From assembly GCA_964213355.1 (NCBI GenBank), contig CAXOVY010000029.1, positions 53,481 through 117,480 of the forward strand: 64,000 nucleotides of DNA, written 5' to 3'. Source of the stretch: JBAXAM01 sp964213355. GTDB lineage: Bacteria > Pseudomonadota > Gammaproteobacteria > UBA9339. The notes below the pieces were generated by a model. That model was not told where the DNA came from and did no database searches. It was given only the letters and a program-made list of their open reading frames with translations. Positions 51,439 through 61,470 of this stretch are shown here, piece after piece. The position numbers and the translations under genes are program-made. Numbering within the stretch: position 1 is the first letter of the stretch; each line of letters begins with the position of its first letter.

Positions 51439-52164
51439 TTATTTACACCTTACAACCAATCTACCGCCCTTCTTTTCACCTCCTTGCTTAACTACAATCT
51501 TTTTCAAACCTCCGCCACACCCCTCTAATAATCCAGAACTTTGGGCTGCTTGAATTTTACCCGCCATGTTTACGACGGCAGAATTGATTTGCTGCCCCAC
51601 GCCTATACTAATACTACTAGGCTCACATGACCCTATTACATTCTCACACCTATTATTCACAGCAACGTATCCTTGAAACACATAAATTTCTTGATTGATT
51701 AGCACCGTATCCCTAGAAATCAATTTCGTAGCAAGGCCAGTTCCACGAAAAGTAATGGTTGTAAGAGGACTATGTAACCGATAATTTTTTGTCTCGCCTT
51801 GCCCACTTATATTAATTAATGCGCCCTTGACAATATTGCCAACATATTTACTATTACCTGGCGCGCTCCTACTAAAAGAAAACTCACTAACATAAAATTC
51901 ACTTGCTGGTTGTACGACAATTACCGAATCATCCTGCAACCTCAACTGAGCTTTGCTATCTTGCTGTGTCACAATCCTATCATGTAAATAAATCGTCGCA
52001 TGTCTTTGCAATGACCTTGTCTGATTTGCCTGGTCTATTGCTGCAACCAGGCCCTGCGCAGAAACAACCTCACCAATAGATGGTTGCGTAGCCGCAACAA
52101 CAAGACATCCATATATACACAAACTTAGACCAGAGAATATTAATACTAATCGTTGGATCACCAT
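51439..52164 (-). CDS. FecR-domain periplasmic protein
   Basis: A signal peptide is followed by a FecR domain (about residues 30-150): GEVVSAQGLVAAIDQ, LHDRIVTQQDSKAQLRLQD, FYVSEFSF and TTITFRGTGLATKL match the family. The C-terminal part has four to six cysteines (NRCENVIGSCEP, EGCGGG, VRCK) and a basic end. It has no adjacent sigma factor, so it is not a typical anti-sigma partner. It lies 15 bases after TpsA on the same strand. FecR proteins beside CHASE2 cyclases are known in other bacteria, and a CHASE2 cyclase is encoded nearby. Confidence 0.8.
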   Translation of the reverse strand: MVIQRLVLIFSGLSLCIYGCLVVAATQPSIGEVVSAQGLVAAIDQANQTRSLQRHATIYLHDRIVTQQDSKAQLRLQDDSVIVVQPASEFYVSEFSFSRSAPGNSKYVGNIVKGALINISGQGETKNYRLHSPLTTITFRGTGLATKLISRDTVLINQEIYVFQGYVAVNNRCENVIGSCEPSSISIGVGQQINSAVVNMAGKIQAAQSSGLLEGCGGGLKKIVVKQGGEKKGGRLVVRCK

Positions 52165-52179
52165 AAACTCCTATAAAAA

Positions 52180-55100
52180 TTATGACTCTTCTTCAACTGT
52201 ACATTCTGGTGGATTCAATAGAAATAAATAATCAAATTGATTGTTTCCAGGACCCAAAAACTCATAACCAAAGCCAAAATTAAAATTACCGTATAAGCTT
52301 GCTAATAGTTCTTGCATTAGAGAATTATCTATAACAGTAGTTGGTGAAAGCCCATAAAGATCGATTCCATTATAATAGTGCGTACCAGGAGAAAAAGGAT
52401 TGAGCTCCTTAATATTCTTAGCGGCGCTCATGTCCGATGAGCCACCAATGAATCCGGTCAACTGTGCAGAATTAACACCCAAATAAAGCACACCAACATC
52501 AATATTAGCTATCACACGATTAGTTTCAATAATAGCTTGTCCATCGCCATGAATAAACCCAGCCGTACTTCCCCTTCCCGCATATAGTATATTATTAAAT
52601 GAAGTAGTACCGCTACCGGCCATTTGGGCAAATGCCATAACATAAACACCAGCATTAGCTGTAACATTATTGGCATTAGTTATATACAATAACCCTATAG
52701 GATAAGCATATACACCAACAGCACCATTAAATAATACATTACCGCCACTACCAACATTTAACAACAAATTATTAGGACCAGTTACAGTTGAATTAAAAGT
52801 AATATTATTATTACTAGTAGTTAAAGTAGTGGTGCCATTCCACGAGCTAATTGCAGCATTGTAAGTTTGGAACCCTGTAGTTGTAATTCCCCACTGTCCA
52901 TAAAAATACAACACACACCCACTATTAACAATTAAATTCTGTAACGGACTATTACCACCAACCATATTGTAGAATTTAATATTTCCCGTAGCGTTAAGAG
53001 TTAAACTACTAGGAGGAAAATTACCTGCACTATTTACTGTACTATTAAAGGTTATAGCTCCCCCAGTAAGTGTAGCACCAGTCCCTAAAATCACCGGCGC
53101 TTGATAGTTTTGTAAACCGGTTGTATTTATAGAACCACCATTGATGTATGTTGTCCCAGTAGTAGCAGTAGTTAAACTAGACAAAGCATTAGTCGCCCCC
53201 ACTGCACCACCAAATGTTGTATTCCCTGTAATGCCTGTAAGAGTTAAAGCGCGAGGGGTAGTATCACTGTTTAACGTGCTGCTAAAAGTTATATTAGAAG
53301 CACTAAAAGCTGTGTCTGCTCCAAGCACTACAGCATTACCATATGTTTGATTACCACTTGTCTTTACAGCAGTACCATTAACGTATGTTGTACCAGTGGC
53401 ACCAGTAAGCAAACTGGATAAAAGATTAGTCGCACCCACTGCACCACCAAATGTTGTATTCCCTGTAATGCCTGTAAGAGTTAAAGCGCGAGGGGTAGTA
53501 TCACTGTTTAACGTGCTGCTAAAAGTTATATTAGAAGCACTAAAAGCTGTGTCTGCTCCAAGCACTACAGCATTACCATATGTTTGATTACCACTTGTCT
53601 TTACAGCAGTACCATTAACGTATGTTGTACCAGTGGCACCAGTAAGCAAACTGGATAAAAGATTAGTCGCACCCACTGCACCACCAAATGTTGTATTCCC
53701 TGTAATGCCTGTAAGAGTTAAAGCGCGAGGGGTAGTATCACTGTTTAACGTGCTGCTAAAAGTTATATTAGAAGCACTAAAAGCTGTGTCTGCTCCAAGC
53801 ACTACAGCATTACCATATGTTTGATTACCACTTGTCTTTACAGCAGTACCATTAACGTATGTTGTACCAGTGGCACCAGTAAGCAAACTGGATAAAAGAT
53901 TAGTCGCACCCACTGCACCACCAAATGTTGTATTCCCTGTAATGCCTGTAAGAGTTAAAGCGCGAGGGGTAGTATCACTGTTTAACGTGCTGCTAAAAGT
54001 TATATTAGAAGCACTAAAAGCTGTGTCTGCTCCAAGCACTACAGCATTACCATATGTTTGATTACCACTTGTCTTTACAGCAGTACCATTAACGTATGTT
54101 GTACCAGTGGCACCAGTAAGCAAACTGGATAAAAGATTAGTCGCACCCACTGCACCACCAAATGTTGTATTCCCTGTAATGCCTGTAAGAGTTAAAGCGC
54201 GAGGGGTAGTATCACTGTTTAACGTGCTGCTAAAAGTTATATTAGAAGCACTAAAAGCTGTGTCTGCTCCAAGCACTACAGCATTACCATATGTTTGATT
54301 ACCACTTGTCTTTACAGCAGTACCATTAACGTATGTTGTACCAGTGGCACCAGTAAGCAAACTGGATAAAAGATTAGTCGCACCCACTGCACCACCAAAT
54401 GTTGTATTCCCTGTAATGCCTGTAAGAGTTAAAGCGCGAGGGGTAGTATCACTGTTTAACGTGCTGCTAAAAGTTATATTAGAAGCACTAAAAGCTGTGT
54501 CTGCTCCAAGCACTACAGCATTACCATATGTTTGATTACCACTTGTCTTTACAGCAGTACCATTAACGTATGTTGTACCAGTGGCACCAGTAAGCAAACT
54601 GGATAAAAGATTAGTCGCACCCACTGCACCACCAAATGTTGTATTCCCTGTAATGCCTGTAAGAGTTAAAGCGCGAGGGGTAGTATCACTGTTTAACGTG
54701 CTGCTAAAAGTTATATTAGAAGCACTAAAAGCTGTGTCTGCTCCAAGCACTACAGCATTACCATATGTTTGATTACCACTTGTCTTTACAGCAGTACCAT
54801 TAACGTATGTTGTACCAGTGGCACCAGTAAGCAAACTGGATAAAAGATTAGTCGCACCCACTGCACCACCAAATGTTGTATTCCCTGTAATGCCTGTAAG
54901 AGTTAAAGCGCGAGGGGTAGTATCACTGTTTAACGTGCTGCTAAAAGTTATATTAGAAGCACTAAAAGCTGTGTCTGCTCCAAGCACTACAGCATTACCA
55001 TATGTTTGATTACCACTTGTCTTTACAGCAGTACCATTAACGTATGTTGTACCAGTGGCACCAGTAAGCAAACTGGATAAAAGATTAGTCGCACCCACTG

Positions 55101-58100
55101 CACCACCAAATGTTGTATTCCCTGTAATGCCTGTAAGAGTTAAAGCGCGAGGGGTAGTATCACTGTTTAACGTGCTGCTAAAAGTTATATTAGAAGCACT
55201 AAAAGCTGTGTCTGCTCCAAGCACTACAGCATTACCATATGTTTGATTACCACTTGTCTTTACAGCAGTACCATTAACGTATGTTGTACCAGTGGCACCA
55301 GTAAGCAAACTGGATAAAAGATTAGTCGCACCCACTGCACCACCAAATGTTGTATTCCCTGTAATGCCTGTAAGAGTTAAAGCGCGAGGGGTAGTATCAC
55401 TGTTTAACGTGCTGCTAAAAGTTATATTAGAAGCACTAAAAGCTGTGTCTGCTCCAAGCACTACAGCATTACCATATGTTTGATTACCACTTGTCTTTAC
55501 AGCAGTACCATTAACGTATGTTGTACCAGTGGCACCAGTAAGCAAACTGGATAAAAGATTAGTCGCACCCACTGCACCACCAAATGTTGTATTCCCTGTA
55601 ATGCCTGTAAGAGTTAAAGCGCGAGGGGTAGTATCACTGTTTAACGTGCTGCTAAAAGTTATATTAGAAGCACTAAAAGCTGTGTCTGCTCCAAGCACTA
55701 CAGCATTACCATATGTTTGATTACCACTTGTCTTTACAGCAGTACCATTAACGTATGTTGTACCAGTGGCACCAGTAAGCAAACTGGATAAAAGATTAGT
55801 CGCACCCACTGCACCACCAAATGTTGTATTCCCTGTAATGCCTGTAAGAGTTAAAGCGCGAGGGGTAGTATCACTGTTTAACGTGCTGCTAAAAGTTATA
55901 TTAGAAGCACTAAAAGCTGTGTCTGCTCCAAGCACTACAGCATTACCATATGTTTGATTACCACTTGTCTTTACAGCAGTACCATTAACGTATGTTGTAC
56001 CAGTGGCACCAGTAAGCAAACTGGATAAAAGATTAGTCGCACCCACTGCACCACCAAATGTTGTATTCCCTGTAATGCCTGTAAGAGTTAAAGCGCGAGG
56101 GGTAGTATCACTGTTTAACGTGCTGCTAAAAGTTATATTAGAAGCACTAAAAGCTGTGTCTGCTCCAAGCACTACAGCATTACCATATGTTTGATTACCA
56201 CTTGTCTTTACAGCAGTACCATTAACGTATGTTGTACCAGTGGCACCAGTAAGCAAACTGGATAAAAGATTAGTCGCACCCACTGCACCACCAAATGTTG
56301 TATTCCCTGTAATGCCTGTAAGAGTTAAAGCGCGAGGGGTAGTATCACTGTTTAACGTGCTGCTAAAAGTTATATTAGAAGCACTAAAAGCTGTGTCTGC
56401 TCCAAGCACTACAGCATTACCATATGTTTGATTACCACTTGTCTTTACAGCAGTACCATTAACGTATGTTGTACCAGTGGCACCAGTAAGCAAACTGGAT
56501 AAAAGATTAGTCGCACCCACTGCACCACCAAATGTTGTATTCCCTGTAATGCCTGTAAGAGTTAAAGCGCGAGGGGTAGTATCACTGTTTAACGTGCTGC
56601 TAAAAGTTATATTAGAAGCACTAAAAGCTGTGTCTGCTCCAAGCACTACAGCATTACCATATGTTTGATTACCACTTGTCTTTACAGCAGTACCATTAAC
56701 GTATGTTGTACCAGTGGCACCAGTAAGCAAACTGGATAAAAGATTAGTCGCACCCACTGCACCACCAAATGTTGTATTCCCTGTAATGCCTGTAAGAGTT
56801 AAAGCGCGAGGGGTAGTATCACTGTTTAACGTGCTGCTAAAAGTTATATTAGAAGCACTAAAAGCTGTGTCTGCTCCAAGCACTACAGCATTACCATATG
56901 TTTGATTACCACTTGTCTTTACAGCAGTACCATTAACGTATGTTGTACCAGTGGCACCAGTAAGCAAACTGGATAAAAGATTAGTCGCACCCACTGCACC
57001 ACCAAATGTTGTATTCCCTGTAATGCCTGTAAGAGTTAAAGCGCGAGGGGTAGTATCACTATCTAATGTGCTAGCAAAAGTTATATCTCCACCTGTACCT
57101 GTCGTCAGCGTGGTATCAGCTCCCAAAACCACTGGAGTGTTATAGGTCTGCGATAATGCTGTGGTTATTGCATTAGCATTAATATTTGTTACGCTAGCAC
57201 CCTGAGTAGCAAGACTCTTAACATTAATACCATTGTTACTAATATTAATTGCTGCCCCAGCTTGTAGTACCAAATTTAAATTTGCGCCGGTTATAGCTGC
57301 ATTAATTTCTATATTATTGGCAGCAATTAAACTCAAGGTGCTTGCTCCCGTGTAGTTTAAAGCTGCATTCAAATAAATGTTTCCCGACTGAGTGCCAGTA
57401 GACCCTGTTGTAATTTGAACATTAGCCAAACCTAATTTGGTTACAATATCCTGAACATATAATTGCGAATCGTTATCATTAGGCGTCCAAATACGTGGAT
57501 CAATACCACTCCCACTCCAATCACCCTTTGTGGATGGCCCGGTACCAACTATGTACACATCGTAAGGATCTAATAGCAAAGTACCCAAAACTCCATTTGC
57601 TGCACTAACATCAACATGTGCTCCACTAATATCCAGCCAATTTTTACTTGAGGTTTCAACAAAACCACCATTACCACCCTCAGCACCACCTTTAGCCTCA
57701 GCTGTACCATAAAAACGCGTGCTTTTGTCAGACCACACTATTGTTTTTCCACCATTGCCTGAGGTAATAGCATTGGCAAAAATATTAGCATTTGGACCAA
57801 CATATACAGATTGTGCTGCTGGAATTATATTGCCACCAAGATACTCAGCACCAATTAATACTTCACCGCCACCAAACATCCCAGAAACATCAATGTTAGC
57901 TTGTTCGAATAAACCAACTTTTTCTCCCGTAATTTTTACCTTACCACCTTTCTCGCCAGTTTTATTACCCCGAGCAATAACCTTACCTGCTACTGATACA
58001 ATTCCTTGCGGCCGCCCACCTGATAAAATAATTGTACCGCCTCTGCTCGCAATGGTATTAGCCTCAACAACACCGCTCATATTAATAGCATTATTAACTA

Positions 58101-58848
58101 CGCCTTTTACCGTATTAGCTGTGAGTAATACCAGCCCACCATTTGCAATGATTTTTCCACTTTGGGTTATCGCGTTATCAATGTTAGATCCAGCACCCGA
58201 AGACAAAGCAAATTTTATAAGTTCATCCCCATAGAAATCCAAGGTGTAGACACTATTAGCAGGAGTAGAACCCAATATCACTTTGCCTAAGTTGGCTTGA
58301 ATAAGCCCACTGTTATCAACTCTAGGCGCCACCAAATATACATGGCCATTATCAGCTGCTATGATAGAACCCCGGTTAATAATGCTCGCGCTACCTGACC
58401 CTTGTACAAAGTTATAATTTCCAGCCAAAAAATTTGCATTACTAATATCGGCTGTGGTTGCAAGAAGTCCGGCAACATCGACACGTGAGTTAGGACCAAA
58501 AATAATACCAGCAGGATTAACTATAAATATTTGACCGTTAGCAATAAGTTGACCAAGAATAGAAGAGACATCCCCACCAGTCACACGATTAAGTGTTACT
58601 GAACTTGCCCCAGGTTGAATAAACTGGGTTCTCTCCGCACTCCCAATATTAAAGCTTTGCCAATCAATTATCCCTTTTTGGCTTTGTTGCTTAATTATTT
58701 CAACATTACTACCACTATTGATGGTGATGTCGCCAGATACTACACTTCCACCTTGGGGGAGAGCTTTAACCGATATAGAAATCAAAACAACCACAACTCC
58801 TAATAGGACTATTAAATAATTTCTACAAAGGGTATATAATCTCAGCAT
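52180..58848 (-). CDS. TpsA-type filamentous haemagglutinin-like exoprotein with long perfect repeats
   Basis: Secreted surface protein of 2222 residues exported by the TpsB partner upstream. A signal segment (about residues 8-29) is followed by the TPS domain (about 30-160) with LPQGGSVVSGDI, LNRVTGGDVSSI, IFIVNPAGIIFGP and VAGLLATTADI, the family signature. Then come beta-helix regions and LLLDPYDVYI. Residues about 597-1883 are some 16 copies of a 79-residue unit. A degenerate copy and a unique C-terminal domain with ECTVEEES at the end close the protein. A longer frame begins GTG at 58869; ATG at 58848 has GGGAAG upstream. It may be an adhesin or a structural filament. Confidence 0.88.
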   Translation of the reverse strand: MLRLYTLCRNYLIVLLGVVVVLISISVKALPQGGSVVSGDITINSGSNVEIIKQQSQKGIIDWQSFNIGSAERTQFIQPGASSVTLNRVTGGDVSSILGQLIANGQIFIVNPAGIIFGPNSRVDVAGLLATTADISNANFLAGNYNFVQGSGSASIINRGSIIAADNGHVYLVAPRVDNSGLIQANLGKVILGSTPANSVYTLDFYGDELIKFALSSGAGSNIDNAITQSGKIIANGGLVLLTANTVKGVVNNAINMSGVVEANTIASRGGTIILSGGRPQGIVSVAGKVIARGNKTGEKGGKVKITGEKVGLFEQANIDVSGMFGGGEVLIGAEYLGGNIIPAAQSVYVGPNANIFANAITSGNGGKTIVWSDKSTRFYGTAEAKGGAEGGNGGFVETSSKNWLDISGAHVDVSAANGVLGTLLLDPYDVYIVGTGPSTKGDWSGSGIDPRIWTPNDNDSQLYVQDIVTKLGLANVQITTGSTGTQSGNIYLNAALNYTGASTLSLIAANNIEINAAITGANLNLVLQAGAAINISNNGINVKSLATQGASVTNINANAITTALSQTYNTPVVLGADTTLTTGTGGDITFASTLDSDTTPRALTLTGITGNTTFGGAVGATNLLSSLLTGATGTTYVNGTAVKTSGNQTYGNAVVLGADTAFSASNITFSSTLNSDTTPRALTLTGITGNTTFGGAVGATNLLSSLLTGATGTTYVNGTAVKTSGNQTYGNAVVLGADTAFSASNITFSSTLNSDTTPRALTLTGITGNTTFGGAVGATNLLSSLLTGATGTTYVNGTAVKTSGNQTYGNAVVLGADTAFSASNITFSSTLNSDTTPRALTLTGITGNTTFGGAVGATNLLSSLLTGATGTTYVNGTAVKTSGNQTYGNAVVLGADTAFSASNITFSSTLNSDTTPRALTLTGITGNTTFGGAVGATNLLSSLLTGATGTTYVNGTAVKTSGNQTYGNAVVLGADTAFSASNITFSSTLNSDTTPRALTLTGITGNTTFGGAVGATNLLSSLLTGATGTTYVNGTAVKTSGNQTYGNAVVLGADTAFSASNITFSSTLNSDTTPRALTLTGITGNTTFGGAVGATNLLSSLLTGATGTTYVNGTAVKTSGNQTYGNAVVLGADTAFSASNITFSSTLNSDTTPRALTLTGITGNTTFGGAVGATNLLSSLLTGATGTTYVNGTAVKTSGNQTYGNAVVLGADTAFSASNITFSSTLNSDTTPRALTLTGITGNTTFGGAVGATNLLSSLLTGATGTTYVNGTAVKTSGNQTYGNAVVLGADTAFSASNITFSSTLNSDTTPRALTLTGITGNTTFGGAVGATNLLSSLLTGATGTTYVNGTAVKTSGNQTYGNAVVLGADTAFSASNITFSSTLNSDTTPRALTLTGITGNTTFGGAVGATNLLSSLLTGATGTTYVNGTAVKTSGNQTYGNAVVLGADTAFSASNITFSSTLNSDTTPRALTLTGITGNTTFGGAVGATNLLSSLLTGATGTTYVNGTAVKTSGNQTYGNAVVLGADTAFSASNITFSSTLNSDTTPRALTLTGITGNTTFGGAVGATNLLSSLLTGATGTTYVNGTAVKTSGNQTYGNAVVLGADTAFSASNITFSSTLNSDTTPRALTLTGITGNTTFGGAVGATNLLSSLLTGATGTTYVNGTAVKTSGNQTYGNAVVLGADTAFSASNITFSSTLNSDTTPRALTLTGITGNTTFGGAVGATNLLSSLLTGATGTTYVNGTAVKTSGNQTYGNAVVLGADTAFSASNITFSSTLNSDTTPRALTLTGITGNTTFGGAVGATNLLSSLLTGATGTTYVNGTAVKTSGNQTYGNAVVLGADTAFSASNITFSSTLNSDTTPRALTLTGITGNTTFGGAVGATNALSSLTTATTGTTYINGGSINTTGLQNYQAPVILGTGATLTGGAITFNSTVNSAGNFPPSSLTLNATGNIKFYNMVGGNSPLQNLIVNSGCVLYFYGQWGITTTGFQTYNAAISSWNGTTTLTTSNNNITFNSTVTGPNNLLLNVGSGGNVLFNGAVGVYAYPIGLLYITNANNVTANAGVYVMAFAQMAGSGTTSFNNILYAGRGSTAGFIHGDGQAIIETNRVIANIDVGVLYLGVNSAQLTGFIGGSSDMSAAKNIKELNPFSPGTHYYNGIDLYGLSPTTVIDNSLMQELLASLYGNFNFGFGYEFLGPGNNQFDYLFLLNPPECTVEEES
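53198..57060. repeat. Tandem array of about 16 apparently identical 237-bp units
   Basis: The unit is 237 bases (79 codons), repeated in register at 53396, 53633 and every 237 bases to 56951 and beyond. All units I compared by eye are identical. The outer boundaries where identity stops are 53198 (mismatch at 53197) and 57060 (divergence from 57061). The array encodes the central part of TpsA. Identity over nearly 4 kb implies recent expansion or strong homogenisation by recombination. Confidence 0.95.
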
Positions 58849-58975
58849 ATAACACTTCCCTGATGCCACACTAAGTGACTAATGAAATCCAATCTTGAAG
58901 TGCAATCTAAATCCAGCTCTTCGAGTTTTTAATTCAACCTCTATTATAACCATAAAAAGCGACACACCTGGAGCT

Positions 58976-60745
58976 TTATAACTTAGCTCCAAGACTAAAA
59001 TACATTCTCCATGCTTTACCATTTTTACCTGAAGCTACTTGCGTAGCAACCGGCCTGGTTAATGGTTTAGCTATTTCTAAATTCCCATAAAAATATTTAT
59101 TGAAGGTGGCTCTCAAACCTGCACCCAAATCTGTACCACTATCCTTATTTGGCTGTGCCATATCTGGTGAAACATTCCAAGTAGCGCCTATCTCATAGAA
59201 AGAATAATACTGAATTTGTTGCAAAAATCGCTTCTCAGGATAAGTGTTAGCACGAAGCTCCAATTTACTAGCTATTCCTGAATCTCCAATAATTTCCGAT
59301 GGATCATAAGCACGTCCAAATTGTGGACCACCAAAAGAAAACTGTTCAGCCGACAATAGTATGTTACGAAATGAGTATTGACCGGTAGTGGAAGATAGTA
59401 ACATCCAACGAGACCCCAAAGCTTGATAACGTGTAACACTCGCATCAACTTTGCTATAGTCACTACGCCCGTAAGGACGTGACAGTGGCGTTTGCGGATT
59501 AAGCGGGCTGGCACCCAAACCATGTAATCCCTTGGAAAAATCTAGACTAAGTATATTATCTCCAACCCACTGATCTTGAAAATCATAGGAAGCTCCAAAT
59601 CTAACCGAGCGGATATGATCTTGATACAACATTTTGACTCCAGGAAAATTAGTATAGCTATCCATCAACTCAAACTTACCGTATACCAAAAGTTTTTTCG
59701 TCCGGGTACGCATTAGTGGATATTCAACTCCCATAATCCAATCCTTGCTACGACCAATTAAACCCAAACTTTCTATGGTAAACCCCGGATGAGTCTCAGT
59801 AAGACTACCATTAGCGTTAACACGTAAACCACTCATGCCCAACGGGCAACTATAGCCTAACTTCAGATAGCGCAACTCATCATGGATAGGAGTATCAATT
59901 GTTTGTAACAATAAATTATCTGCAGCCAGAACAGCATCAGCAAACGAAGCAGAAGCAACAACCTCATCCGGACCCAAATAGCGTGAGCCGCGATTGTCAT
60001 AGTAAGCATCTACAATTATTCTTCGTTGCTCAACAACGAAAGTCAACTCTGAAGCACCCACTGTAGCTACTGCTGGCGATAATACCGTTTTAATTGTCAA
60101 CCCAGGTATATCATTAAGCAAGAGAATATAGCGCTCTAATTTTCTAACTTGCAGTGGCCGCATTTGCTTAATTTTCTCACCATATTTCTCTATTTTGGCA
60201 CGCATCTTACTCATATCACCTACCACATAAACTGCGTTGACATAACCCTCTATCACCTGAATATACACTTTCCCCGCTATAATCTGCTGAGCTGGCACAA
60301 CAGCTCGCGAAAGCACATAACCCTGGCCACGATAATGCTCCGTAATAGCATCGGCAATGACTTGCAAATCAGATAAAGAAATATCTTTACCCAAATAAGA
60401 TTTATAGTATCGCAACAGTTCGCCTTTTTTATAGACAGTCACTCCACTAACAACAAGGTTAGAAAGCTTAAACTTTACCGCAGAAGCATTTTTTTGTGGC
60501 TTTGGTAAAGAACTCTTTGGTTGTTCTAATATTTCTCTTGGTTTATTTAAATTTCGCGGTTCTTCTTCTGGGGTGTATTCTTTAATACGCCCAGGATCGA
60601 AAGTAGAAATCGGAGGAAAATCCCCTTTAGCCGATTGAACAAGTAGCGCTAAACAAATAACCAACGCTATCGTCAACGCTAACTTATGTATGCTCTTAAT
60701 GCCCTTAGCATCTATATTCATGACTGGAACGTACCTTATCAACAT
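58976..60745 (-). CDS. TpsB outer-membrane transporter (ShlB/FhaC family)
   Basis: Two-partner secretion transporter for the adjacent exoprotein. A signal segment (SAKGDFPP after it) precedes POTRA domains: VSGVTVYKKGEL, GYVLSRAVVPAQQI, KVYIQVIEGYV. The barrel follows, with FGRAYDPSEIIGDSG in the position of the conserved L6 loop motif. It is 589 residues from ATG 60745, which overlaps the stop of the truncated copy upstream; an internal ATG at 60721 is also possible. The distance to tpsA is 127 bases. Confidence 0.9.
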   Translation of the reverse strand: MLIRYVPVMNIDAKGIKSIHKLALTIALVICLALLVQSAKGDFPPISTFDPGRIKEYTPEEEPRNLNKPREILEQPKSSLPKPQKNASAVKFKLSNLVVSGVTVYKKGELLRYYKSYLGKDISLSDLQVIADAITEHYRGQGYVLSRAVVPAQQIIAGKVYIQVIEGYVNAVYVVGDMSKMRAKIEKYGEKIKQMRPLQVRKLERYILLLNDIPGLTIKTVLSPAVATVGASELTFVVEQRRIIVDAYYDNRGSRYLGPDEVVASASFADAVLAADNLLLQTIDTPIHDELRYLKLGYSCPLGMSGLRVNANGSLTETHPGFTIESLGLIGRSKDWIMGVEYPLMRTRTKKLLVYGKFELMDSYTNFPGVKMLYQDHIRSVRFGASYDFQDQWVGDNILSLDFSKGLHGLGASPLNPQTPLSRPYGRSDYSKVDASVTRYQALGSRWMLLSSTTGQYSFRNILLSAEQFSFGGPQFGRAYDPSEIIGDSGIASKLELRANTYPEKRFLQQIQYYSFYEIGATWNVSPDMAQPNKDSGTDLGAGLRATFNKYFYGNLEIAKPLTRPVATQVASGKNGKAWRMYFSLGAKL

Positions 60746-61230
60746 CACCTTTTACCTTCTATTACCTGAATATATGCTTTCCCTGAGACAAACTGCTGTA
60801 CTGGTATAATGGCTCTCGAAAATACATAACCCTGATCGTGATAATGCTTAGTAATAGCAGCGGCGATATTTTTCAGATCAGATAAGGAAATATCTTTACC
60901 TAAATAAGATTTATAATATTGCTGCAATTCTCCTTTTTTGTAGACAGTCACTCCGCTCACAACAATATTGGAAAGCTTAAACTTAGTAGTAACAACACTT
61001 TTTTGAGACTTTGATATAGATGTATTTTTTTGCTCCAATATTTCTGTTGGGTTAACTAAATTCCGTGGTTCTGCCGGAACAATTCGCTCTTGAATGCGCC
61101 CAGGATCAATAACGGGAATCGTGGGATATGAGAAACCTGGATCTCCCTTAGCAGATTGGGCACACAACGTCAAGCTGCCAACCAACACTGCCGTTAACAC
61201 TGATTTATTTATGCCCTTGTAAATCTCCAT
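60745..61230 (-). CDS. Truncated TpsB duplicate: signal peptide plus POTRA only
   Basis: A 161-residue protein that matches the N-terminus of the TpsB encoded directly downstream. AQSAKGD, EPRNL, VVSGVTVYKKGEL, YYKSYLGKDISLSDL and AYIQVIEG are shared. It stops right after the point where POTRA 1 ends, so no barrel is present. The start is ATG at 61230 (MEIYKGINKSVL), with a signal peptide; a longer frame to 61476 looks noncoding. Its stop TGA overlaps the ATG of full TpsB, so the pair would be coupled. It could be a decayed copy or a free periplasmic POTRA protein. Confidence 0.75.
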   Translation of the reverse strand: MEIYKGINKSVLTAVLVGSLTLCAQSAKGDPGFSYPTIPVIDPGRIQERIVPAEPRNLVNPTEILEQKNTSISKSQKSVVTTKFKLSNIVVSGVTVYKKGELQQYYKSYLGKDISLSDLKNIAAAITKHYHDQGYVFSRAIIPVQQFVSGKAYIQVIEGKR

Positions 61231-61470
61231 GTGTGAGCCCGCCCTTAGTAATAAAATTAGATGCATGACTATAGCATGGTTTTCGCCAAAAGTGGAATTA
61301 GCAAAGGTCATCCTTATGGTTTTTACTACTTCGAAAACTTTAAAATGCCTATAAAACAACTCCCATAATTTTATTTTGCCTTCTCCAAAAATATTGGAAA
61401 AAATATCTTCAAGTCTAGTATACTTGTTCAAAGATCGGGTTTTAATGTTTGTTGGCACAGGATAGACCTC

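Noticed and set aside
53198..57060. CRISPR-like regular array
   Set aside because: The period is 237 bases, the units are contiguous without distinct spacers, and the array is a coding sequence in frame with a TPS-domain protein.
53141..57145. Series of 63-residue plus-strand open frames starting every 237 bases (MAPVSKL...)
   Set aside because: They are the antisense reading of the TpsA repeat array; they appear only because the repeat lacks stops on that strand, and none has a ribosome binding site of its own kind or a known family.
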